Position numbers and translations under genes: made by a program. A DNA stretch of 64,000 bases from an uncultured Sphingomonas sp. (GTDB lineage Bacteria; Pseudomonadota; Alphaproteobacteria; Sphingomonadales; Sphingomonadaceae), in contig NZ_CADCVZ010000005.1 of NCBI RefSeq assembly GCF_902806265.1, positions 1-64,000 of the forward strand, given 5' to 3'. The notes beneath the pieces were generated by a model, which worked only from the letters and a program-made list of their open reading frames with translations, did not search any database and was not told the origin of the DNA. Numbering within the stretch: position 1 is the first letter of the stretch; every line of letters begins with the position of its first letter. Shown piece by piece: positions 56,038 through 64,000 of the stretch.

Positions 56038-56103
56038 GGAACGGCCTCCTGCCACCCGAACGGGTCGGATACGGCGGGCGTTCCCGCAGGAGAGCAGGCC
56101 GGG

Positions 56104-56946
56104 TTAGTTGGCGCCGAGCACGGTGGTGAACGGGCGACGGATCATGGTCGCGAACCCATCGTAGATTGTCCGCGCCGCTTCCGCGATTCCCCGGGGCCGG
56201 TCGCTCCCGCCCCGGGCGAAAAACGCCACTGCCAGCCGTCGCCCGTCAGGCAGGGTGATGTAGCCCACGTCGCTGGTATAGTTGTTGAGCGTGCCCGTCT
56301 TGTGCGCCACTGGCGTCCACGGCGACAGCAGGCCGCGGATGCGGTTCTTGCCGGTGGCGCAGCGGGCCATGGTGCCCAGCAGATATTGGCGGCTGGCCGG
56401 CGACAGCAGCTTGCCGCGATCAAGCTGCTTCAGCATCGCCACCATCGCCATCGGCGTGGAGGAATCGCGCACGTCCCACAGGTCGCGCGGATCGGCGAGC
56501 AGGCGGGCGATGGTGCGGTCGATGCGAATGTTGCTGAGCTTGTGGAAGTTGATCCACGTCTGCACCGCCGAGGGACCGCCCAGGTCGCGGATCAAGGCGT
56601 CCGTCGCGGGATTGCTGCTGCGGATCAGCATGGCCTCGATCAGCTGCCGGGCCGAGCTGCTGCCGATGCGGTCGTTGAGCGAGCGTCGGCCATGGTCGAC
56701 CTGCGCGAGATAGGCGGCGGCGACCGCCACCTTGACCGTGCTGGCCATGGGAAAGGCGCGGTAGCCGTTGACGTTAACCGTCTCCCCGGTGTCGAGATCC
56801 AGTGCCGCCACCCCGTAGTCGCCGGACTTGCTCGCCAGCAGCGTGGCCAGCTGCTGTTCGAGAGGCTGCAGGCTCGTGGAAGTCGCGGCCCAGGCGGGCT
56901 GGGCCACCAGCGCCGACAACCAGCAGAACAAGGCAAGAAGGCGCAA
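56104..56946 (-). CDS. class A beta-lactamase-fold serine hydrolase, atypical omega loop
   Basis: A 280-aa secreted protein (signal MRLLALFCWLSALVAQPAWA). The Ser-x-x-Lys motif is MASTVKVA, the SDN triad is replaced by SSN (LIRSSNPATD) and HKTGTLNNYTSD supplies the KTG. The omega-loop region reads IDRTIARLLADPRD, where class A enzymes have the DRWEPELN pattern; Glu166 and Asn170 are both absent. It may therefore acylate slowly or not hydrolyse beta-lactams, and a peptidase or ligand-binding role is possible. The gene lies alone after pcm. Confidence 0.8.
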   Translation of the reverse strand: MRLLALFCWLSALVAQPAWAATSTSLQPLEQQLATLLASKSGDYGVAALDLDTGETVNVNGYRAFPMASTVKVAVAAAYLAQVDHGRRSLNDRIGSSSARQLIEAMLIRSSNPATDALIRDLGGPSAVQTWINFHKLSNIRIDRTIARLLADPRDLWDVRDSSTPMAMVAMLKQLDRGKLLSPASRQYLLGTMARCATGKNRIRGLLSPWTPVAHKTGTLNNYTSDVGYITLPDGRRLAVAFFARGGSDRPRGIAEAARTIYDGFATMIRRPFTTVLGAN

Positions 56947-57238
56947 TCTCGTCTCCCGCGTGAGAAGTGCAACCGACAGCTTATCGCCCAGCGGAAGCTA
57001 ACGGTTCCTTAAGGATCCAAGCTGCCCCATGCCGGAACATGGGCGCCCGTGCATCTTCTCCGCAAGTCAGCTGTCGCTGCGATTAACCGCTCTGCCGCGC
57101 CGGGCCAACTCGATTAGCGTCGCACCATTAAACGGCGCTGCTGGCCGACGGTTCGCGAGACGTCCAGCGTGCTGGCAAGAAGCTTACACCAGACTGCGGC
57201 CGCGGCGTGCGTGGCGCGCAGCCGGCGGATCAGCGCCG
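56947..57238. other. gap of ~290 bp with no convincing gene
   Basis: Between the beta-lactamase-like gene and the PilZ gene only weak, out-of-frame ORFs appear (for example 57029-57433 plus), with no ribosome-binding site or family resemblance. I see no RNA gene, repeat or terminator with certainty. Confidence 0.5.
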
Positions 57239-57505
57239 CTATCGTCCGACGCGCGCGTCTTTGCGCAAGAACCGAGTGCCCGACTTGCCGCACGTGGACC
57301 AGCGGACGATGGCCAGGAAGGCACCCAGCCGCGCGATCGTGACCTCGATCTGCTCCCCGATGCGCAGCTCGGCATCGACTTTGCAGCCGTCCAAGGACAA
57401 ATCCAGCACCCGCGTGCTCAGCAGTTCGCCTGATGCGCGAACGATCCGCGCGTCGAGCTGCACTGCGTGTCTCAACCGTCGCTCCGATAATGATGACTGT
57501 CTCAT
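57239..57505 (-). CDS. PilZ domain protein
   Basis: An 88-aa single-domain protein. The PilZ core is recognisable: an arginine-rich start (ERRLRHAVQLDARIV), DLSLDGCKVDAELRIGEQIEVTI with the D-x-S-x-x-G motif, and a closing strand AFLAIVRWS. The usual RxxxR pair that clamps cyclic-di-GMP is imperfect (RRLRH), so binding is uncertain. Related short PilZ proteins in sphingomonads are often uncharacterised. It is divergent from ftsH. Confidence 0.8.
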   Translation of the reverse strand: MRQSSLSERRLRHAVQLDARIVRASGELLSTRVLDLSLDGCKVDAELRIGEQIEVTIARLGAFLAIVRWSTCGKSGTRFLRKDARVGR

Positions 57506-57693
57506 GGTTCTGCTCCCCAGCGTCGTATAGCCGACATTTACCGCGCGTTTATTGGAACTAGCTTGCCAGATAGGGTAAACCGCGAGGTAAGGATGAAGCG
57601 CCTAAACGGCGGCTGGGCACGCCTAGCTGTTCCATTGTTATTCACCGGTCCGCCCTTATCTTGCGAGAGCAACTCGAGCACACGGACGCCCGC

Positions 57694-59646
<1,953 letters not shown>

Positions 59647-59675
59647 GCTTTCGTTAAACCTCCATTCATTGCAAA

Positions 59676-59709
59676 CTCCCCTTCTTCGCGCGCTCGTGAC
59701 GAAGGGGAG
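59676..59709 (+). terminator. strong hairpin after ftsH that also masks the next SD
   Basis: CTCCCCTTC pairs perfectly with GAAGGGGAG (9 bp). Beyond one mismatch another 5 pairs extend the stem to a 4-nt loop. The sequence GTTGTTTT follows, so this can act as an ftsH terminator. The right arm is the AAGGGGAGG ribosome-binding site of the next gene, which would be sequestered in the folded RNA. Confidence 0.6.
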
Positions 59710-59715
59710 GTTGTT

Positions 59716-60096
59716 TTGCGTTTGATGACACTTGCCGCTGCTGGCCTGTTGCTGGTTCCCGCCGCCGCGTCGGCCCAGTCGATGAACGCCGAGACGTTCC
59801 ATCGCCGGGCCACTGCTCTTCAGAAAAAAGGGGCGATGGCGATCTTCTCGCGCGGCGAGATCAAAACGTTGATGGGCGAAGGCAGGGCTGCCGGTGAGCG
59901 TGCGCGAGCACAGCGGCTGGTGGCCGTGAAGGCGGGTGGCAAGCCCCGCTACTGCCCGCCGCCGGGACCGGGGAACATGAACTCCGATGAATTCATGAAG
60001 CGGTTGAGCGCCATTCCCCAGAGCGAGCGCGCACGGATCGATATGGGCGAAGCGACGAACCGAATCCTCGCGATCAAGTACCCCTGCAAGGCTTAG
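59716..60096 (+). CDS. small secreted protein, hypothetical
   Basis: A 126-aa protein with signal peptide (MRLMTLAAAGLLLVPAAASAQ), starting at a TTG five bases after AAGGGGAGG; an ATG three codons later would have worse spacing. The mature part has two Cys (RYCPPPGPG and KYPCKA), likely a disulphide in the periplasm. No family recognised. Its translation may depend on opening the hairpin at 59676-59709. Its stop lies in an inverted repeat with the stop of the convergent gene. Confidence 0.65.
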   Translation: MRLMTLAAAGLLLVPAAASAQSMNAETFHRRATALQKKGAMAIFSRGEIKTLMGEGRAAGERARAQRLVAVKAGGKPRYCPPPGPGNMNSDEFMKRLSAIPQSERARIDMGEATNRILAIKYPCKA

Positions 60097-60106
60097 GGTC
60101 CAGACC

Positions 60107-61162
60107 CTAGTCGAAAATCCCGAGGCCGAGCAGGATCAACAGGAAGAAAGTCGTGGTCACCGCCGTGATCAGGACCAGCGCGGCCGTCCGCCACAGCGCT
60201 CCCACCCGGCTGAGCTGGTAGGCGCCCTTGAGCTGCCGATACCAATGCACAGGCACGATCAGCCACAGCAGCCCGGCAGCGTTGCTTAGCTCCGCCTTCA
60301 TCAGCACCGCTCCGATGATAGCCAGCAGAGTCATGAAGCACAGCGAATAGGTGACGAACACCGTATGGTCGTACATCCGGTACCGGCGGCTGAACGGGAA
60401 CAACAGCCACATGAAGGGCACGCTCAGCGGGATCAGCATCCAGCTGAATTTGTAGGCATTGGTCTTCAGCTTGTAGAATAGCAGGTCCGGGTTCTTGGCG
60501 ACCTTCTCGATCGGTCCCTTGAGCCAGGGCGCGATCGTCGCCTGTTCATCCGCCGGGTTGATCTCCAGCACGCCCCGGTCGCGGAAGGCCTCCGTGACTT
60601 GTAGGTCGTCGCGGGCACCGCGAAGCTTGCGATCGATCTCCGCGGTTGGAAGCTCTCGGGACATGGCCGTCGCGCGCTCGGCCTCGAGCCGGGCGATCAG
60701 CGCCCGCTGCTCCTGAGCCGAATTGGCGATCCCTTCTCGGATGTTGTCGCCCGACGCGGTGCTCAGCATGCCCGTCAGGCTCAGCACCGCGAACATCAGG
60801 AACACGCAGAACAGGAACAAGGCGATCGGCGAGACGAAGGTCGCGCGCTGCCCCTCGATGTAACGCCGTGTCAACTCGCCCGGGCGCCACGCCAGCAGCG
60901 GCAGGGTGCGCCAGATCTTGCCCTCGAAATGGAAGACGCCGTGCAGCAGGTCATGGCCGAACGCATGCAACGAACGATGCACATGCCCGCGCTGCCCGCA
61001 GCTGTGGCAATAATCGCCGACCAGCGGCGTTTCGCAGTTGAGGCAGTTGCGCTCGGTCGTGTGCCCGTCCCGAGCGACCTCGCCGGCCGGCGGCTCGACC
61101 GCCCGCCCGACCACCCCGCCCGTTACGGCATCCGCCAGCGGCTCCACACCGTTCATCCGCAT
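60107..61162 (-). CDS. DUF3667 zinc-ribbon membrane protein
   Basis: A 351-aa inner-membrane protein. A CxxC...CxxC zinc ribbon occurs near the N-terminus (CLNCETPLVGDYCHSCGQRG), then a conserved amphipathic stretch (HDLLHGVFHFEGKIWRTLPLLAWRPGELTRRYIEGQR) and about five hydrophobic helices, with a long cytosolic or periplasmic loop between the first and second. This is the DUF3667 layout; function unknown. The start at 61162 (MRMNGVEP) is preferred. It is divergent from nadD. Confidence 0.83.
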   Translation of the reverse strand: MRMNGVEPLADAVTGGVVGRAVEPPAGEVARDGHTTERNCLNCETPLVGDYCHSCGQRGHVHRSLHAFGHDLLHGVFHFEGKIWRTLPLLAWRPGELTRRYIEGQRATFVSPIALFLFCVFLMFAVLSLTGMLSTASGDNIREGIANSAQEQRALIARLEAERATAMSRELPTAEIDRKLRGARDDLQVTEAFRDRGVLEINPADEQATIAPWLKGPIEKVAKNPDLLFYKLKTNAYKFSWMLIPLSVPFMWLLFPFSRRYRMYDHTVFVTYSLCFMTLLAIIGAVLMKAELSNAAGLLWLIVPVHWYRQLKGAYQLSRVGALWRTAALVLITAVTTTFFLLILLGLGIFD

Positions 61163-61195
61163 GCACCCCTGCACGATACATGACAGAGCCGGACC

Positions 61196-61876
61196 GTGGC
61201 TGCTAGACCCCCGCCCGTGCGGCGCATCGGCCTTCTTGGGGGAAGCTTCAACCCGGCGCACCGCGGGCATCGGCGGATGAGCCTGGCGGCCATGGCGGCG
61301 CTCGGGCTGGACGAGGTCTGGTGGCTGGTCAGTCCCGGCAACCCGCTCAAGCCCGCGGCCGATATGGCGCCCTTCCCCGCCCGGTTCGCCTCAGCGCGGC
61401 AGCAGGCACGGCGTGCCCCAATCCGGGTCAGCGATTTCGAGGCGCGGACCGGCACCCGCTACACGGCCGACACCCTGTCGTTGCTGCTTGCCCGTTATCC
61501 ACGCCACCGCTTCATCTGGCTGATGGGTGAGGACACGCTGCCGCAGTTCCATCGCTGGAAACATTGGCGCGGGCTGGCGCGATTGCTGCCGATTGCCGTT
61601 CTGTCGCGTCCCGGTTATGGTGACGAGGTCCGCGCGGCGCACGCGATGGGCTGGCTGCGGCGCTTCGTCCGTCCTCGCAGCCAGGCACTGAACTGGACGC
61701 GTTGGAGTGCACCGGCGATCACGTTTCCGAGGCTTCCGCCCGACCGGACCTCCGCCACCGCCCTGCGTGCGCTCGATCCCGACTGGCACCTTCGCGACCC
61801 TGGCCGCCCACCGGCACACTCGCTTGGCACCGGCCTCACCAGCAACAGGAGACCTCTTGGCCGACGACATCCCTGA
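61196..61876 (+). CDS. nadD: nicotinate-nucleotide adenylyltransferase
   Basis: A 226-aa enzyme forming deamido-NAD from nicotinate mononucleotide and ATP. The nucleotidyl-transferase signature is GLLGGSFNPAHRGH and the late motif is RTSATALRA. It starts at GTG 61196; another GTG eight codons on is possible. The stop lies within the next gene, which begins 20 nt earlier in another frame. It opens the nadD-rsfS-rlmH-envC-ctpA run. Confidence 0.95.
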   Translation: MAARPPPVRRIGLLGGSFNPAHRGHRRMSLAAMAALGLDEVWWLVSPGNPLKPAADMAPFPARFASARQQARRAPIRVSDFEARTGTRYTADTLSLLLARYPRHRFIWLMGEDTLPQFHRWKHWRGLARLLPIAVLSRPGYGDEVRAAHAMGWLRRFVRPRSQALNWTRWSAPAITFPRLPPDRTSATALRALDPDWHLRDPGRPPAHSLGTGLTSNRRPLGRRHP

Positions 61877-62249
61877 CGCGGCACCCGCCGTTGAAGACCT
61901 TCACCGCTCCGTCCTCCAGTCGCTGGACGACGACCAGGCAGTGGAAGTCGTCACCATCCCGCTGGCCGGTAAGTCCAGCATCGCCGATCACATGGTGATC
62001 GCGTCCGGCCGCTCGACCCGCCAGGTCGCCAGCATGGCCACCAAGCTCGCCGACAAGCTTAAGCGGGACCATGGCAAGATCGTCCGGGTCGAAGGCCTGC
62101 CGACCGCAGACTGGGTGCTGATCGACGCCGACGACGTCATCGTTCACCTGTTCCGGCCCGAGGTGCGGACCTTCTACAATCTCGAGCGGATGTGGGCGTT
62201 CGGCGATGAGGCGCCGCGGCAGGCGGCGGGCGGAACCGCTGCGCCCTAG
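61857..62249 (+). CDS. rsfS: ribosome silencing factor RsfS
   Basis: A 130-aa protein that binds ribosomal protein uL14 and blocks subunit joining during starvation. The core reads VVTIPLAGKSSIADHMVIASGRSTRQVASMA, with GLPTADWVLIDADDVIVHLFRPEVRTFYNLERMW typical of the family. The start is a TTG preceded by AGGAG at good spacing, 20 nt inside the nadD end; the track's ORF begins far earlier. rlmH starts directly after the stop. Confidence 0.93.
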   Translation: MADDIPDAAPAVEDLHRSVLQSLDDDQAVEVVTIPLAGKSSIADHMVIASGRSTRQVASMATKLADKLKRDHGKIVRVEGLPTADWVLIDADDVIVHLFRPEVRTFYNLERMWAFGDEAPRQAAGGTAAP

Positions 62250-62672
62250 GTGCTCCTCCACATCGTCGCCCGCGGCAAGATCGGCCGCTCAGCCGAAGCT
62301 GAGCTGGTCGAGCGATACCTCAAGCGCATCACTTGGCCAACGAAGCTGACTGAGCTGCCCGAGCGGGGCGGCGCCCTCCCCGCCCTGCTACCGAATAGCG
62401 TCACTGTTGCGCTGGACGAACGGGGTGAAGCGCTCGGCTCGACCGATTTCGCCCGCCTGCTCGAAGCCTGGCGCGACCGCGGCAAGCGCGAATGCCGCTT
62501 CCTGATCGGCGCGGCGGACGGCCATGGCGATGAGGGCCGTGCGTCCGCCGACCGCCTGCTGAGCTTTGGCCCCGCCACCTGGCCGCACCTGCTGATCCGC
62601 GCGATGCTCGCCGAGCAGCTGTTCCGCGCTACCGCCATCCTTGCCAACCACCCCTATCATCGTGAAGGTTGA
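62250..62672 (+). CDS. rlmH: 23S rRNA (pseudouridine-1915-N3)-methyltransferase
   Basis: A 140-aa SPOUT enzyme that methylates pseudouridine 1915 in helix 69. Motifs are VTVALDERGEALGSTDFARLL, FLIGAADGHGDE and the C-terminal knot LLSFGPATWPHLLIRAMLAEQLFRA...HPYHREG. The start GTG comes right after the rsfS stop (TAG-GTG), so it is probably reached by reinitiation. Active on assembled 70S ribosomes. Confidence 0.94.
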   Translation: MLLHIVARGKIGRSAEAELVERYLKRITWPTKLTELPERGGALPALLPNSVTVALDERGEALGSTDFARLLEAWRDRGKRECRFLIGAADGHGDEGRASADRLLSFGPATWPHLLIRAMLAEQLFRATAILANHPYHREG

Positions 62673-62676
62673 GCGG

Positions 62677-63831
62677 GTGCGAAGCCGCCACTTTGTTCCC
62701 TTGCTGCTGGCCGTCCCGGTCCTACTCTCAGCGGCCGATCCGGTGACCGCCGCACGGGCCGAGGCGAAGGCGGCGCAGCGGGAAGTCGCCCGGCTGGAGA
62801 CGGCAGCGCGGAGTGCCGGGAGCGAGGCCGCCCGGCTCCGCGCGGAACAGGCCGCGGCAGCCCAGGCGATCGTCGCGGCCGAGGCGGACCTGGCAGCGGC
62901 CGAAGCGGAGGCGCACGCCGTGGCAATGGTACTGCAGCGCCGCGCCGCCGAGCTGGCCGAGCGCCAGCGCCCCGCCGCCTTCCTCCTCGCCGGCCTGGCG
63001 CACCTCGGCCGCCACCCGCCGCTCCTGACGCTCGCCGACGGCAGCTCGCCGCGCGAGTTCGTCACCGCCCGCGCATTGCTCGACGCCAGCTTGCCCGTGA
63101 TCCGCGCCCGCACCGCAGCACTCCGCGGCCAACTGGCGGAGGACCGCCGCCTCGCTGCCGAAGCCGGAGCGCTCCGAACCCGGTTGGCCGAGGGCCGCGA
63201 TCGGTTGCGCGCTCGTCAGGACCGGTTCGCCCAGCTGGAAGCACAGGCCAACGCCCGCTTCGCCCGGCTCGGCGGCGACGCGCTGGAGGCTGGCGACGTG
63301 GCCCTGGCGCGGACCGCCGAGGCCGAACAACTCGCCGATCGTGCCGCCTCGGCCCGCAGCTCCGCCCGGCTGGCCGCCGAATTGCAGCGCTGGCCCGAAG
63401 CGCCGCCCCGGCCGATCGCCCCCGACACGCGCCCGCCGGACCCGCCGCTCCGCTGGCGGCTCCCGGTCGCCGGGCCGGTGCGCACCGGCCTGCTCGAAGT
63501 CTCCCCGGCCGGCGTCCGCTCGCGCGGGCTGACCTTCGCCAGCCGTCGCGGCGCGCCGGTCCTTGCTCCCGCCGAGGGCCGGGTCGCCTTCGCCGGGCCG
63601 TTCCGCCGCCATGACGGGATCGTCATCATCGACCATGGCCGGGGCTGGATGACCCTGCTGACCGAGGTCCGCACCGACCTGGCGGTGGGCGCCCGGGTGA
63701 AGAGCGGAGCTCCGCTCGGCCGGGCGCTGGGTCCGGTCGCCGCGGAGCTGACCCGCAACGGCACGCCGCAGCCCGCCGCCCTCATCGCGGGTTCATCTGC
63801 CTTGCTGTCCAACGGCAGAGACACCAGCTAG
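62677..63831 (+). CDS. EnvC-like murein hydrolase activator, degenerate M23 domain
   Basis: About 384 aa starting at GTG 62677 after AAGG; the track starts at a TTG 12 codons earlier. A signal-like segment (LLLAVPVLLSAADPVTA) is followed by long coiled coils (residues ~25-230) and a C-terminal LytM/M23 domain (GAPVLAPAEGRVAFAGPF...IVIIDHGRGWMTLL). The zinc-binding HxH position reads AAELTRNG, so catalytic residues are missing, as in activators such as EnvC. It should regulate an amidase at the septum. Confidence 0.87.
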   Translation: MRSRHFVPLLLAVPVLLSAADPVTAARAEAKAAQREVARLETAARSAGSEAARLRAEQAAAAQAIVAAEADLAAAEAEAHAVAMVLQRRAAELAERQRPAAFLLAGLAHLGRHPPLLTLADGSSPREFVTARALLDASLPVIRARTAALRGQLAEDRRLAAEAGALRTRLAEGRDRLRARQDRFAQLEAQANARFARLGGDALEAGDVALARTAEAEQLADRAASARSSARLAAELQRWPEAPPRPIAPDTRPPDPPLRWRLPVAGPVRTGLLEVSPAGVRSRGLTFASRRGAPVLAPAEGRVAFAGPFRRHDGIVIIDHGRGWMTLLTEVRTDLAVGARVKSGAPLGRALGPVAAELTRNGTPQPAALIAGSSALLSNGRDTS

Positions 63832-63864
63832 ACTGCCGGCCCCTTCAAGGACTCGCGAACGCCC

Positions 63865-64000
63865 ATGATCCGCAAGCTGCTTCCCCCGCTCGCCCTGGTC
63901 GGCGCCCTCGCGCTGGTGCCGGTCGCCACCAGTTCGCTCGCTGCCGCCGACGTCGACACCTACAAGGAGCTGGAGAACTTCATGGGCGTGTTCGAGCGCG
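63865..64000 (+). CDS. S41 family C-terminal processing protease, 5' end only
   Basis: The ATG at 63865 opens a frame that leaves the window after 45 codons. It starts with a signal peptide (MIRKLLPPLALVGALAL) and the segment YKELENFMGVFERV-like, typical of the start of CtpA-type carboxy-terminal proteases. In sphingomonads this gene follows EnvC, which supports the call. The PDZ and catalytic parts are outside the window. Confidence 0.75.
   Translation, partial: MIRKLLPPLALVGALALVPVATSSLAAADVDTYKELENFMGVFER

Noticed and set aside
57029-57433. 134-aa plus-strand ORF upstream of ftsH
   Set aside because: Overlaps the PilZ gene antisense, lacks a ribosome-binding site and has Arg/Ala-biased composition.

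Overview
The window is 64 kb of GC-rich chromosome that looks like a sphingomonad alphaproteobacterium (Sphingomonas, Sphingomicrobium or a near relative). The assignment rests on gene content and order: the FtsZ-binding GST-like protein FzlA, an ATP12-type F1-ATPase assembly chaperone, an NDUFA9-like complex I accessory protein, a plant/alphaproteobacterial-type glutamate-cysteine ligase, a DUF4893 lipoprotein, an HWE-family histidine kinase, a phoR-pstSCAB-phoU-phoB cluster and the run nadD-rsfS-rlmH-envC-ctpA. I found no insertion sequence, prophage, CRISPR array or plasmid-type gene. This is mostly core chromosome, densely packed, with many 1-20 nt overlaps and several convergent pairs that nearly touch.

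Layout. 0-10 kb: the end of a DUF445 gene, then a coupled run of pseudouridine synthase, HAD phosphatase, small membrane protein and ATP12 chaperone. After these come gmk (minus), a phasin gene with a recognisable promoter/operator, clpS, an intergenic palindromic repeat and murA, then a minus-strand amidohydrolase, an unknown 119-aa protein, a DUF4893 lipoprotein, and rarD. 10-21 kb: PHA synthase phaC (minus), rsmE, gshA, a secreted Ntn acylase (minus), proline iminopeptidase, the NHEJ pair ku-ligD (minus) and a small membrane protein. 21.5-21.9 kb: tRNA-Gly(TCC) and tRNA-Tyr(GTA) separated by strong hairpins.

22-35 kb: a DODA-type dioxygenase, an AI-2E family permease and an FMN reductase. 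Next are a LuxR-type HTH protein with a C-terminal membrane anchor, two small unknown proteins, and the phosphate-starvation cluster phoR, pstS, pstC, pstA, pstB, phoU, phoB, followed by rlmB and an AlkA-like glycosylase. A candidate Pho box lies before pstS. 34.7-45 kb: a proline-rich membrane protein and a gamma carbonic anhydrase (both minus), a multi-PAS/GAF HWE histidine kinase broken by a one-base frameshift plus its single-domain response regulator, DUF2264, tRNA-Leu(CAG) (minus), the NDUFA9-like gene, uppP, a small secreted protein, a second copy of the palindromic repeat, fzlA and a Thr-rich lipoprotein.

45-64 kb: a secreted protein gene that carries an in-frame amber stop (minus), ubiG (minus), lysC, a nitronate monooxygenase-like gene, a glycoside hydrolase (minus), ptsP, a RodZ-like protein, ybgF/cpoB, tilS, pcm and a beta-lactamase-fold protein without the usual general base (both minus), a PilZ-domain protein (minus), ftsH, a small secreted protein whose ribosome-binding site lies in a hairpin, a DUF3667 zinc-ribbon membrane protein (minus), nadD, rsfS, rlmH, an EnvC-like protein and the start of a ctpA-like protease.

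Themes: envelope and cell division (murA, uppP, fzlA, RodZ-like, cpoB, EnvC-like, ftsH, ctpA), PHB storage (phasin, phaC), phosphate sensing and uptake, RNA modification (pseudouridine synthase, rsmE, rlmB, rlmH, tilS) and DNA end repair. I found no clearly new multigene system. The most checkable oddities are the frameshifted HWE kinase, the in-frame TAG, the twin operator before the phasin gene, the SD-occluding hairpin after ftsH and the beta-lactamase-like protein lacking Glu166.
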